A stretch of 64,000 nucleotides of DNA from Ancylostoma caninum (Eukaryota; Nematoda; Chromadorea; Rhabditida; Ancylostomatidae), in NCBI GenBank assembly GCA_037903475.1, contig JBAJFG010000470.1:434001-498000 (forward strand), written 5' to 3'. Positions 35,001 to 47,364 of this stretch are shown piece after piece. A program made the translations under genes and the position numbers. A model generated the notes under the pieces. The model saw nothing but the letters and a program-made list of their open reading frames with translations, was not told where the DNA came from and searched no databases. The first letter of the stretch is position 1. Each line of letters opens with the position of its first letter.

Positions 35001-36677
35001 AATTTCATGTACTTCCATTTTATTCACTAAACGAAGATGTCTATTCCCAAATAAGGCATCATTTTTTGATTGCATTAAGAAGCCTCTAAGTTTTTTTTTT
35101 CGGAGAGTTGCCATCAGCCTTCCTCGTCATACATTCGTACACATGGGCTCGTAATGAATTTCGTATCCTATTTACCAAACATGTAAGGGACATTATATGT
35201 ATATAATGCTGGCGCATTTGTAGGTTTGAATGAAAGCCCACGCACATACAGCTCACTACAACAAGCACAGCATACATTGATATTATTTAGATGAAACGAC
35301 TAAAACAAATACATTGACGGAGCAGCAGATCCCTCCAATATTTGCTGTTTAGCTAAGGAGCAAAATACCTTCAGGAAGAATGGCTGGTACGTTTGTGAGT
35401 GAAGATGAATGCCAGAATGGGGAAATGAACAGCGGAGAGCCGATGAGAACACCGAATGAGGTGAAGGCTCCTTTGAAATGCGCGTCTGTCGTGCACGCAT
35501 GGTGCAACGGATCCGTTACGGCCGAACTATAAAAATGACTGTTTCTCATGGTTCGACAATCGTGCTGCAGAGATTTCACGCTCCCATAGCATTTGATCCG
35601 TGACGCGATGAATCTGCCTTCTGAAGGAAAAAATGCATCACGATGGCCAGGGAAATAAGTCACAGATCGGAAGAAGTCAGTAGTCCAATGAGTTCTGAGT
35701 GATGAGCGGAGGACAGGTGAGTGGGGGAGACACTCTTTCGCAGAGAGTAACTGAACTGTAAACAACCGGTGAACCTGTTTGTGTTCAGGCGAAAACGTTG
35801 CAAATGAGACCAGTCGCAATCCTATTATTGAACCAATACACCCGTTTTAACCCAGTTGCGGATATCTTTCAACGCCAAACATTACCATCTGTCTGTCATT
35901 CAACAGAACAATGAAGAGAGATGCACCTGAGCATTCACGTTCAAGTACATATTTCCTTGCCATACCATGCGAATAAAAGGTCGTTAACATGAAGATCCGT
36001 TGTCCAGAAGATGATGAGGTCTTACAGAAAGAGAGAAAATTGAAAAATTAACTACACATTCATTATAGATTGATACTTTCGTGATGACCATTTCGCTCCA
36101 CACAAATGTATTCATTTGGTTAGTGAAATAAGGAGGCGCGATTTGCACGGAACAAAATATTTTGTAAAAACAACACAGTAACGCCTCAATCCAAAATTTG
36201 TTCAGAATAATTACCAGGCGAAATTTTTGGATGACCCGTTCCTCCTGAGCTCCAATCCTTGGGAGCTGATGTGCGGAGGCGAAAGAAGGGAGGAGGGGCT
36301 AACGCGGGAGGAGGAGATTTCTGGAGAAAACACCACCGGAAGAGCGCATTGTGGGAATATTCGGGCTCATCGAGAGGCTTCCTTATTATCCACTCTCTAA
36401 AAGTATAGAAGGAACACCTGCTGTGTGTGCAGTAAGGGGATGTACAGCGCGGAAACCCCGTAGTGTCCACTTGGCTCCACCAACAAGCTGCGCAAAATGT
36501 AAGACTTGAAAACTGGTTTTTCGGCAATTTTAGGCGGAATCACTAATGCCATTGTGAGCGAGATCCATGTTAAAATCCGAAAAAAAAACGACTTTGAGGT
36601 GGGAGGTGCTTTTAAAATGGCTCATTGCGTGGAAAATAGCGAAGTTTAGTCTTCTGTCTCTAAGCCTCATTTAATGT
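29015..36677. other. Non-coding stretch
   Basis: No gene was recognised. Contents are a TTTA microsatellite at about 29305-29350, a small inverted repeat at 31547-31654 and a 22-bp direct repeat at 34398-34453. Reading frames are short and lack recognisable motifs. Confidence 0.5.
31547..31654. repeat. Small foldback, arms GAGCGTTATACCTGGA
   Basis: GAGCGTTATACCTGGA at the left is mirrored by TCCAGGTATAACGCTC at the right, about 75 bp apart. No coding content. Confidence 0.6.
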
Positions 36678-36726
36678 TCACTTTTCTGAGTTATTGAGAC
36701 TCTTTTCTGATATCTTTATTCTTGTT

Positions 36727-36760
36727 AGCTTTCGGCATATGTAATGCCCTCGTCAGACCT
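36727..36760 (-). ncRNA. Hammerhead-ribozyme-like core in the left PLE arm
   Basis: Minus-strand CTGACGA, then a short stem (GCAU/AUGC plus an outer G-C pair with one bulged G), then GAAA. Hammerhead motifs are known in PLE terminal repeats. The cleavage triplet and stems I and III were not established. Confidence 0.4.
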
Positions 36761-37021
36761 TAACATTCACAACGATTGCAAAATTATCAGATGCAGAGAG
36801 GAACAATCTAATTAGCAACAATACCGTGAGGCAAGACCTTGGTGATGACTCTAGCTACCAACACAGTAGTGTAGAACTATAGAATGGAATCTCACTTAGG
36901 ACGGAAGAGAAGAGCGTGAGACAGAGAAGGATCTCAACCTTTTTTGGTCACAGCAATAGAGTGAAGGGTACTGAACCAGAGCGCCTTAAGAGGAAAAGAG
37001 ATCCACTCATGTGATCAGCCG

Positions 37022-37318
37022 CTATATCTCCTTCAGCTCATCCCTGTTGTTTATCTCTGGCTCGCTCCTTCTGATTTCTCTGGCTTCCATTATTTTTCCC
37101 TCCAAAGTTTTAGTTAGATGACGATGCAACACTCGGACAGTGAACACTGGCGGTTGCTGAGTCGCGAGTCTGAGGGTCCGACGTCGCGAAAAACTTTCCT
37201 TTAGGTAGGAAGCCGGTTGTAAAAGCGCTCTTCTGTGCTCGTCCAACCTTTTAAGCAGTGACCTCATTGTCTCACCGATATACTTTTCGCCACATCCACT
37301 GCATATAATCATGTACAC
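37022..37318 (-). pseudogene. PLE GIY-YIG endonuclease domain
   Basis: About 98 codons starting MYMIICSGCGEKYIGETMRS, then LLKRLDEHRRAL. This is the GIY-YIG signature of Penelope-type elements: a Y..IC..C segment, the YIGET core, a conserved Arg and EH. The domain nicks DNA during target-primed insertion. It lies downstream of the RT fragment in the same orientation. Confidence 0.78.
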
Positions 37319-37556
37319 GACGCCTCGGAGTTCGCATATTTTCTCTGTAGAGCAATATCGGCAATTGACTTCATGGCAGTGCTTTCGTACATGGAGAAAG
37401 GTCTTTCAGAGTCGGGGTGGACGGAACAAAAGTCTGATCGGCAACCGGGAATCGTTGATTAGCTTTTCGTGCCAAACTGTCCCCCACATATGGAAGAGAA
37501 AGCGTTATTCCATCTTGAATCTTGAAAACGTTATTCATCTTACTTGAATGTGGGAA

Positions 37557-38042
37557 TCAGGTATATGAAGGTTTCGCACGGCAGCCGTTCTCTTCAAATA
37601 TGCTAGCAACATCGTTTTCGACTGTTGCATCCATTGTTGTGCATAGCTTGTCTTTTGTTCTGAGGAAGTTCCGCACCACACTTTTCCTGATAAAAATTAG
37701 GTGGGCGCTCCGTGCGTGCGCTAGAATATTGCGAGCCGGTTTCTTATACCACAAATAATCAGTGCGACGTTCTGCTATCCTGATCCTGGTATTAAGAAAT
37801 GGTAGAAATCCGTCCTGCTCAGGCCTTTCTAGCGTAACGGACACATCATTATCTAGGGCATTAAAGCGCTCTAACGTCCTTTCAAGTTCTTCTTCGGTGC
37901 GTCCACTTACGAAAACATCGTCGATGAAGCGCTTATACAGCAGCATGTCATATGTTAGCGATATCCGTTTCATGTGATCGAGGACAATAATGGCCATCAA
38001 CGGTGCAATGCGGTTCCTCATTGCCAGAACACGTCTCTGCAC
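37557..38042 (-). pseudogene. PLE reverse transcriptase fragment
   Basis: About 161 codons. It has the catalytic-centre region LLYKRFIDDVFV (FIDD-type motif C), then GFLPFLNTRIRI and DYLWYKKPARN with a histidine further on, a combination typical of the PLE RT C-terminal half. Motifs A and B are absent because the sequence is truncated where the inverted right arm begins. Downstream, LSLPYVGDSLARKAN and TLKDLSPCTK continue the PLE linker in shifted frames toward the endonuclease. Confidence 0.75.
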
Positions 38043-38448
38043 GAAGATTTTGTCGCCGAAACAAAGACGTTGCGACTGACTACTTGCATCGTCATCTATC
38101 TAACTAAAACTTTGGAGAGAAAAATAATGGAAGACAGAGAAATCAGAAGGCACGAGCCAGAGATAAACAACAGGGATGAGCTGAAGGAGATATAGCGGCT
38201 GATTACATGAGTGGATCTCCTTTCCTTTCACGGCGCTTCCCCTCACTCTATTGCTGCGACCAAAAAAGGGTGAGGTCCTTCTCTGTCTCACGCTCTTCCC
38301 TTCCGTTCTTAGTGAGATTCCCTTCTATAGGTCTACACTACTGTGTTGGTAGCTAGAATCATCAACAAGGTCTTGCCTCACGGTATTGTTGCTAATTAGA
38401 TTGTTCCTCTCTGTATCCGATAATTTTGCAATCGTTCTGAATGTCAAG

Positions 38449-38485
38449 GTCTGACGAGGGCATCACATATGTCGAAAGCTAACAG
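38449..38485 (+). ncRNA. Hammerhead-ribozyme-like core in the right PLE arm
   Basis: Same arrangement as the left arm, on the plus strand: CTGACGA, stem, GAAA. The stem differs by one substitution that turns a G-C pair into G-U, so pairing is kept. Confidence 0.4.
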
Positions 38486-38548
38486 GAATAAAGACATCAG
38501 AAAAGAGTCTCAATAACTCAGAAATGTGAATGGCGAAGTTATTCATGC

Positions 38549-38550
<2 letters not shown>

Positions 38551-38596
<46 letters not shown>
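38551..38596. repeat. (TA)n microsatellite
   Basis: About 22 uninterrupted TA units directly right of the PLE right arm. Confidence 0.95.
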
Positions 38597-39127
38597 TAGC
38601 GCCCCTTCGGGACGCTAGAAAGTGGGGTTGGGCAGCCACTTGGGGTATGTGCATAAGATTCATACGTGGGAAATCCTTGGAAAATTAGCAAATAAGCAAA
38701 ACTAATCATCAACTGAGCTCAAATACAAAATCCTTCTTATGAGTTGCGTTTATTCTACGGGCCTGGCCGCCTCGTCAGGCTTCGAGTCTTCTCGCGGTCC
38801 TAGCCTTGCTTGCAAATTTTTGATCGCGCACCTACATGTGAAGCTAATTTCCGATGTAATGATACTACCTACTTTTTTGTCACATTTCTTACATGCCTAT
38901 GGACCCGTTATAAGCGGCCACTTTCAACTCTGCGCAGGAGCATCTTTCACATGGCTTTAGTACTTGTGAACAACATAGTGTAACCAGTGCCGTGCGAATA
39001 ATTACCTGAAATGATACAAGCTTCCCATTGTTGAGATAGTCCAACTGATGAGCTTCTGCTTCAACATACAGGGAGGAAGAAGAGGTGGTCGACTGAGACA
39101 CAAATGAGTGCGTAGCGTGCCCCTACT

Positions 39128-39530
39128 CCACCGGTAGACGTGCATCTTGATGTTTTCCCCACTATTGGGCCCCGGCGGACCCATTCTCCATCCGTGGACC
39201 CGTACGCTGGCATTTTCCCCACTAATGGGAATCACGCGGACTCAGTCTCCATTCGTGCACCCGTATCCAGGCGCTTTTCCCACTTTTGGGCCAGGGAAGA
39301 ACCATTTTCTATTCATGGATCTGTATCCTGGCGTTCCTCCCATTATTGGGGCAGAGCAGACCCAATCCATCGGTGGGACTCGTGTCGCCGGGGCCTTCCC
39401 CAATATTGGCCCCCTGCGGACCCTTTCTCCGTCGATGGATCCGTACCCTGCCGTTTTCCCACTGTTGAGCCACCCATCCTGATGTTTTCCTGAACTCAGT
39501 CTCCGGCACATCAGTCCGTCATCAGTGCAC
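39128..39530. repeat. ~60-bp degenerate minisatellite, about 6-7 copies
   Basis: Each unit contains a variant of TTTTCCCCACTATTGGG, a GGCGGACCCA segment, TCTCCATCC and a GTGGACCCGTACGCTGGC segment. The period is close to 60, a multiple of three, so several frames on both strands stay open across the array (for example 39140-39493 plus and 39242-39511 minus). I take those frames as by-products, not genes. Confidence 0.8.
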
Positions 39531-42500
39531 CCGCACTCTTTGTAAATCTTGAAAAAAATCGAAGAAAGTTAGGAAATGTTTAGAAAGCTTGATCAGTTGC
39601 AAAATTGGTTCCAGAAAATGTCATAACAGCTTATAATGGAGTGTTCTTCGTTCATACATCCTGTGTATTTGGATCCTCAAGCTGCATAATCTCCATGGGA
39701 CCTCAATAATGAGAGGTGCTCAAAGAGCACATCCTACCGAGTGAATTCTATGGCCACAACCTTCACCCATCCTTTTCCAGCGAGATTCACGTCCAGCGTT
39801 CCCAAGATTGAGTGCAGTTACTGACGAAGCTCCATTACAGGGGCTACTCTGCTCCGTACATTGCTGCTATGCATAGTCAAATCGTTGTAAACACTGTCTC
39901 GCCCAGAGGGCTCGAGATCGCTAGCCGCTGGTCCCACGGCGAAATCCCGAATGCACGCGACTTCCACCACGTCTATGCACCTATGACGAAACATCGGCCG
40001 GATGCCCCGTCAGCTGCGCATCCTCGCGAGCCACGGTCTATATATGAGCTCACAGCTAAAGCGTGCGATCACGTGCTATTCCCCCTACGCCTGCGCTCTA
40101 GAAAATTTTGTTGCACTACCATGATTTATATAAGAGGATATATATATATATTTCTGGTCAAGATTCTAGATTCTTTTATTCTTTGAACACTCTATCACGT
40201 CAACACGACACATGTAAGTTGCGCTTTTCATTCGGCTGAGTTCTGGAACCGTCAACGATTTTCTTAGGGCCATCGACGATCTCGCTCATTGGGTGGCGTT
40301 ATGTGGCACGAAAAAGGATTCAGCACGGTAAAAGGCTCTGCATAGCAGCTTTTGCTCGCTCACAGCCAGCGCTTCTTGATAATGTTTTACCCCGAAATGC
40401 GCATTGCGGCGTCAACCGTCTGACTCTCAAATATATATCCAAATTCGAACTGGGTGATTTTGGGTGGGATGCGGGACATCTAAAACATAACTTAGTGAAG
40501 CGCAGGCCAGATTCAACCAGCAGTCAATGCGAATAATGGGTGATCACAAAATATTTGATCACTGAATTCCATTCAAAAAAAAGTTGAAGCCCCCAGCAGT
40601 ATAGTCATGGTCGATCCAATCGCAAGACCTGCAGCAGAAGAGATTTTAATTGGAGCCATCTGTCGACTCTTTGTTGCTGTCCTTCCGCATCGGTTAGGGC
40701 TAAATATACTTCAGCAAGGGGGACTGAATGGGATGAAAAGTCCTTTTGTCAGCCTCTCCAATATGCTAGGGAACAGGGAATCAATAGAGCAGTTTATTAG
40801 GAACGAATAAAGGAATAACAGAGTTGAACAAGATGAAGTCGAAGTTGTGTAGCGCCGGGAATTCGAATTTGGCGATCCCAGGCGGGTATTGCGCTCTGCC
40901 TCGGGGACAAGGGAATTTTCTCCCATGTATCCTGACTTTTCAAGCCGGTTTTAGTAGCGATCCTCGATTTCGCGCCTCTTCTTTGCCGCCATTTGATCTT
41001 CCTTATCTGACATTTTACAATTATGGGGTATCCACAGAACCCTTCAGAGGCTTTTCCAATGCAAAGCTCATTTTAACGTAGCTTTTCTCATTGTGGTTCC
41101 TACATTCGGCAAAGGTTTTCATCTGTGGTGGTAGCCTGAAACATTTTCTATTCGTAATACTTCTGACTAGTATCTATACCACAGCATAATTCTATTTTAT
41201 GTATAAAACCAATGCTAGGTGCTGCAAGCTATTTTATGGAATGCTGCTTTATAAATTCGCATCCCTAAGATCAGAAGCAACGCATGGCATCAATTATACG
41301 TTTGTGGAGGGCATCTTCTCCGATACGCCAGGGTCTCGTGGATTCTTATGAAATCCATGTATGAATGAGATCTTAGAAAATGCGTTCTGTTGTCACCTAT
41401 CATACAAAGGCGTTTGGAAAGAGCAGCTTCAATCAGACCTGATACAAAGTGAACAAGACATAATGGAAACAGTGATGAGCTATGTATGTCCCTCCACTCG
41501 AAAAAAAATGGTAAGAAGAGGAAGATTAGTGGATGGATACCTGACCTGAGCTGGGCGAAGAACAACAGAATCGACACCTGCAGGTCCGCAGATATCTATA
41601 TTTAAGCTTCAGATATTCTAGCAACCCGGAAGCAATTTCTTGGAAGCATTGTTATTGTTGATAGAAAATAGGTTATGTGCGAGGACAAGTGGAGGTCGTC
41701 TCAGTATTTTGGCTTCCTTCTGTCCGAAAAGTGAGCAAACCATCGCTACATATCTGAAAGAAGAATAATTGCCTTTTTTGGTCAACAACCTGTGTCGAAC
41801 CTTTTCCCGGATGGATGCATAATAACCGTCGAGCAATACGCTCCCGAGTGAAAATTCTTAAATATAAGTCTAACTCAGGCGAACTTAGGTGGTAGGCTGC
41901 TGGTTGGGGACAACTCGTACCAGCATGTTGCAGTGTCGACAGTAAAACTATGCTTCACTATAAGTTCCTTCCTGCACTCATAACTCTAAACCTGTCAAAT
42001 TTAAGGTTTAAAGCTGTTGACGTTGAGTAGAATAATGGGGTTATGAAAAATTGAACAATTGAACAACAACAGGCTCTCCCGGTGAACTGAGTAGCATTCC
42101 ATTTTGATATGCATGTTTGTTCTTCTTTTGTCGTCATTGCAGCTTTTTTCCAAGCACTTACTACTATTTATTTGAATTGAAAATTGATTTTCACTGATTT
42201 TATTATTGAAACTTCCTCATCCCTTCCATAACACAAAGCTACAGCCTGGTGTTCATCGTAACACGAAGGTCTCGCTACAACACCGTGAGAGGAGGGGGTT
42301 ATGTTGAGGAGAAACGGAGCGGATCATGTAATCTGCGATTAGCACACTGTCACAAATGTTTAAATGCTTAGTTTAGAAATGACTGAGAAAGCGATCTAAA
42401 ATAGACATTCATGACTAAAAAGTACAATTTTTTCCCACAACAGACTGTCATTCTAGGTAAATGTTTGACATAGGCGCTGATACGCGAACCTATCTATGTA

Positions 42501-43692
42501 TCCAGCTAGAGTGATTAGTTCATGGCCACAAAAGTGTCAGGGAATACGAACTCTTGTGGAATTCGAATGCCACTGATAAGTATATTTTTTGACAGTTGAC
42601 GGGAAGTATTACAAAAGGAGAGTTTGATTAGCAGACACTCGTCTATTTGTTCAGTATTTCTTCTTAGCTGATTAGAAAATTTGTTCTCTCTATTACATCT
42701 TATTTGTTATTTAGCAAATATATGGTTCGTGTAACAAGTAATGAGCCCACATAGCTATTCTAGGTCGAGCATGTTCTCGATCGGCAGACCTAAAAAAAGA
42801 AATACTGTTTTTTTTGAAGGAATGGACAATAGATGCCTACAAATAGCTATTAGATCGTACGCAGCATATCCTTATGGCAGGATTGAATACATGCAGAAAA
42901 TTATTTTTCTTTGAAACTTCCTATAACTTCTGGACTGGGGCAATTGCATCGCAACAACAAAGCTTCGCATAATGTACAGAGGCGGAGGGGGCAAAAGTTG
43001 TTGTGCACATTTGCTCAGTTTCTTCACTAGGAATTTATGCCTCATTGTGTTCTTCTGTCCGCAAATAGGGAATAATAGTTTGAAGTGCTTTTGCGTTAAA
43101 ACTTCGTGTTTTCTTCGAAGCAGCTGAGCATCCGCATATTCGAAAAACGCGGATCATTACAGCAATTTTATCTACGAAATTAATTGTATCGTCAAGAAGA
43201 GCTATACTGCCAGTGAACGCAGGGAATGCTCTTTTCAATGTCACTTGCTGTTTTTCGTAAAAACGAATGTATGAACCACGGCAGAAAAATACGATTACTC
43301 CATATTCTCTGTATTACTTAATTCTCACAAATTTTGATCACAAGAAAGTTTTCGATTAGAGTACAGCACACCTATCAGGATAAGAATTTATCTGAAAACT
43401 AGGCTAAAAATGCTGCATAATAAGTGGCTAAATCACTAAATAGGATGTGATAGTTTCAATGAGGAAACAAGGTCGTACGTATCACATCGCGACAAGGGAT
43501 GTGCGTAACAAAAAAATTTGATCCTCGTAAATCGTAAACAGTAAATTCTCCAAAACCGTCGTAAAACGTAAACCGACTGAAGTCAGGAGTATCATTGATA
43601 AAATCCATAAATTTCACTCGTTCAGGTGCAGCTCGAGGCGCTGATTCCAATGATGTGCTTGATATCAGAAAACACCCTAAAAAATCCCCACT

Positions 43693-44351
43693 TTTAACCC
43701 ATTGACGACCGCGCCCATCTTTGCGTGTCTGGCGCGTGGGACCAACGCCCCTTTCACGAATACGGCGCCCGCGGAGTTCCACACCGTTACGATAAGATAA
43801 TTCGGATTAAAACAGATCATTTTGCAGAAACAATTTTGAAATCTAGTTCCAGAAGATTACAAGTGTCATCGGACAAGAAAAGTAGAGATTCTAAACGCTT
43901 TTGGATTCCATTAAGACCGAAGGAAGTTTGTAGAGGGTGTTTTTAGTGTTATAAGGGAGTGTCCAGAGACTACACACGTTCCTAAGGCTCTAGCCTGACT
44001 AATTAGGAAGCGCAGGATGCAGCGAACGTGATTCTGCGTAGGAAATATGGCTTTTGCACAGAGTAATTCCATCTACGACAAAAGAAATGTGAAGCAATCT
44101 TCCTCGACTTCAAAATTCCATCCTTTTCATGATGTTTGTCGCAACAAGGGAGAACTCCTTTCTGAACTGCACTTGTTTGAGACCTTTTTAGGAAAGATTG
44201 TAACCATTCCACATTGAAATGCTGCAAAATGGTTCGAAAATAAGGTCCAGTACTTCTCAAAAAGGGCGCGGCTCACCGGTGAGCCGCGCGGTCCCACGCG
44301 ACCGAAAAAGCGCGGCTCACTGGTGAGCCACGCGGTCGTCAATGGGTTAAG
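43693..44351. mobile_element. Foldback element with ends TTAACCCATTGACGACCGCG
   Basis: The left end TTAACCCATTGACGACCGCG is exactly mirrored at the right as CGCGGTCGTCAATGGGTTAA. Next to the right end are two GGCTCACYGGTGAGCC palindromes. About 660 bp, no transposase recognised. A related palindrome stands alone at 10808-10835. Confidence 0.65.
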
Positions 44352-45402
44352 GCAAAATTGGACGCAGGAGCGGACGAGTTTCCTTGCTAGGAAGCTAGCA
44401 AAAGCGGAGCTGAGAAGTTGAGATTGCACATTAAAATGAAGTTCTCAGCAGCAGCTATTATCAAACAAACAAACATTTCCGTGTTGAAAAACCATGCCGC
44501 ACCCTCAGCAAGCTCTTGCTGCGGAATGAACCCTCTCGTCCACTCGCCGAGAATTTCGAAATTCTCGGCCAAAGAAACCCGTAACTTACGGCGATTTCGA
44601 AGCTTCCACAAAATTTAAAGTACATCTTTGTGCCCAGTGGCTCTCGTATGTTCGACTGGAATGGGAATCTCTAACGCGGCCCATGAGCTGAGACACTGCC
44701 TTTAACATCTAGTCTTTATCGTTATTCCTTAATTTATTAACACGCTACTCACATCATTCTTCTTCTTCATTCCTCAATTCCTCAATACGATAACGACCAA
44801 CGGGTCGATCGTTTGCTTCTCCACTTCTCAATTCGGTAGCGACCAATAGGCCGACCGTCAAATGACGGTATCAAGTTTAATACCTAGTCTTCATCCTTAT
44901 TCTCAATTTATTAGTACTTCACTCAAAAATCATAGTCATCTTACTCTTACTTCTACTTTTACTCCTCAGTATTTTAACAGCACACTAATTTGTACTATCA
45001 AAAACCGTTCGACTGCTTCACAATCGCTTGCCGTTAAAAATTTAAAATTTCTAAAGTATTGTTAACCTCATACTCTCTTCACTATAAAACTATATCATCA
45101 TTCATATAAAAATATTCATTTTATCTACCCAAATATTTCTTTGTTTATTTATTTTATTTTATCTTATTTAGTCCTTCTATTCATTTATTTTATTTCATCT
45201 CAATTCATTTATTCATTTTTATTTACTCACTTATTAATATAGTTATCCAAAAAAAAGCTTTCCACGCATTCTTTTTACAAATCACCTTAAACACGGGGAC
45301 CATACCCCTTTAACAATAGGGGCTCCTTTGATGGGGCAAATAAAAGTGGTTTCCGGCAGGGGAGACGGAAATCGCGCCTCCGAAGGAGTCTAGGCAAGCA
45401 TT

Positions 45403-45707
45403 TATACTCGCGGTCATCCTGATTCAATGCTGTTTTCTTTCCGGCCGTATCACTATGTCTTCACGCATCCCTAACTCAAGCTAATGCAAGAGCGGTTGCG
45501 TAAGCTCTGCTGCCCGATAACAGCTTCATTCATGTTTTGAATAAAACATTTGGAGGCCGGTAACAGTTTCATACACTGACGAATGAAGCCATCGCAGGCT
45601 TACACCGCTACGCTCCCGTCTTTGCATCAGCTCGCTCTACTGATGCGTGATGATAAAGTGATATGGCCGCAAAGCAACAACACTGAATCAGGATGACCAT
45701 TACTATA
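45403..45707. mobile_element. Foldback/MITE with ~100-bp terminal inverted repeats
   Basis: Left arm GGTCATCCTGATTCAATGCT, then CGGCCGTATCACTATGTCTT and further, is mirrored by the right arm ending CAACACTGAATCAGGATGAC. Arms are about 100 bp at moderate identity with little sequence between. No coding capacity. It sits immediately 5' of the permuted PLE. Confidence 0.7.
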
Positions 45708-45782
45708 CACACTTTTTTTTCACACAACCTTTTGTAGGGTGCGCTAACCCCTTACAGCAGCCCTGTAAAACCTATGTTATAG

Positions 45783-46779
45783 GAATCTCCCCACCCTCAT
45801 AGTACCGGGTGGGACCACCCCTTCTTTTCTTTCCGGTCTGCAAATAACAGTAATTCTATTAACGCTTTAAATTATTATACTACTAACAATTTCGCACGAA
45901 GTAAGGTTAACAATATATGCATTTTAGACAATTTCGGCAACTCTTGTAATTCAAAAACATGTGGCAAATGTCGAACATGTACTTATTTAGACCCCAAACC
46001 GTATGTCTTCTCGCATACGACAGGACTCCAGATATACACCTATACAACGGATAACGCATCATGTAATAGTAGCAATGTTGTTTATTGCATTACATTTGCA
46101 ATGCGGTTACCAGTATGTGGGAATTACAACACGTAAACTAAAACAACGCATAAATGAACATCTACATAACTTTAGAAAACATAGCACAACTAACTATTTA
46201 TATACACACTTCAATTCTGTTTGTACCAATATTGATTTTTCAGTTTCCATCCTAGATAATTTATCTACTAACACAGATAAGAAAATACTACTGCAAAAAG
46301 AACTGTTTTGGATAAAATTATTAATAACAGCATATCCTTTTGGAAACAATGACAATATTAGTAGTTACGGTAATATTTCCAACATCGAAAATCCACTCAC
46401 ATCTCGTCCTAACCACCCTTATTTTTGTTTGAAAATTGTGAAACATCGTGCTAGAAATGGGCAAAAATGTCATAAAAATTCAAAACAACCAAATTCCTTC
46501 AGCAAGATTTTGTGTAAACAAACAAATTTTCAGGACGAGTTTTTGATGTTTGTAAACAAAATAGATAGTTTTCACACACTTAAACAATATGTATATTCTC
46601 TTACCAAAAGTAAAATAAATAGGCTCATACAGTACACTTTTGATCATAATTTCTTGTCAAATATACCTATAACTCAAAAACGATTTCTTCTTTGTCTACT
46701 ATGCAAATTTCACTTTCAATACACACACAAAAATCGTAATAAATCAAACCAAAACTTCTGCAATCTTCCCGCTGTTTAG
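45783..46779 (+). pseudogene. N-terminal GIY-YIG endonuclease of the permuted PLE, frameshifted
   Basis: The frame opens after a TAG at 45780 and reads through CNSKTCGKCRTCTYLDP and CNSSNVVYCIT. It then shifts by one frame near 46095 into LQCGYQYVGITTRKLKQRIN followed by EHLHNF. CxxC pairs, VVY (GIY position), YVG (YIG position), the catalytic-type Arg and EH match PLE GIY-YIG domains. The 258-codon frame from 46003 ends at TAG 46777-46779, with coding character resuming in the same frame after it. No clear start ATG for the upstream frame was seen. Confidence 0.7.
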
Positions 46780-47290
46780 ATGAACGATATCCTTGACCAC
46801 CTCAACATGAATAAAATAATGAATAATCATGTAATCAGAGCAATTATCAACAACAATTCTATAACACCATATATTCCGTTTAGAGTTGTGTATAAATATA
46901 CTCCTCCATTATCGACAAAAGTCTTCAATTATAATCATACATTGAAAAGTTTGAAATATAAAAAAGCCAATCAAATACTAATAACAAGATGTATATGTGA
47001 AAATGAAATTTATAAACCTTTTATAAATTCGTACCATAAACACATTATCACGGGAGATTCAAGGGTTGTGAACAACTACAGGATCTCCCAACTTATAAAG
47101 GAACAAAATTCCGCCCTACTGTTCGCATGAGTAAACACACTTTACATGAATGGGTTTATTCTACAGTTTCAAAATTCCTAGAAGTAACAAAATCGCGTTA
47201 CAAATTGAAACATGAACACTTGTCGTTCATTGGGGCTTATATAAGACTTCCATTCAAAACTAAAGTCAATTTTTTATTCTGGAGGTCACA
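46780..47290 (+). pseudogene. Linker and RT N-terminal part of the permuted PLE, broken
   Basis: 116 codons continue in frame after the stop. Near 47097 the frame changes to KGTKFRPTVRMSKHTLHEW, then VNFLF, ending at TGA. The K-G-x-K-F-R-P segment is typical of the start of PLE/retroelement RT regions. A further shift leads into the main RT frame (DNFAFCPMDKASGNYA). Confidence 0.6.
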
Positions 47291-47364
47291 AACAAGATGA
47301 CATAGTTACCTATAGAGATTACGCGTCAATTCGAAGATTACAAGATAACTTTGCTTTCTGCCCG

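Larger units (their letters stand above)
36678..38529 (-). mobile_element. Penelope-like element, RT then GIY-YIG, with long inverted arms
   Basis: Minus-strand coding fragments give RT palm and thumb followed by GIY-YIG, the canonical PLE order. Both flanks carry the same sequence inverted: 36678 to about 37110 and about 38056 to 38529, at high identity. The right arm includes the last codons of the GIY-YIG reading frame in opposite orientation. Such partial inverted copies are a known feature of PLE insertions. The 5' part of RT is missing, and frame changes separate the two domains, so this copy is dead. Confidence 0.78.
38530..45402. other. Intergenic stretch with satellites and one foldback element
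   Basis: No gene was recognised. It contains the TA microsatellite, the 60-bp minisatellite and the foldback at 43693-44351, annotated separately. The segment 44700-44945 holds an imperfect direct duplication of a T/C-rich sequence (cf. CTAGTCTTTATCGTTATTCC and CTAGTCTTCATCCTTATTCT) that could be part of the 5' region of the PLE that follows. Confidence 0.45.

Noticed and set aside
39140..39511. Long reading frames of 89-117 codons on both strands as genes
   Set aside because: They are created by the stop-free 60-bp minisatellite unit and overlap each other on opposite strands.
46003..46779. 258-codon frame as an intact independent gene
   Set aside because: Its first Met lies inside the GIY-YIG domain; coding similarity continues upstream in another frame and downstream past the stop, so it is a broken part of the PLE.
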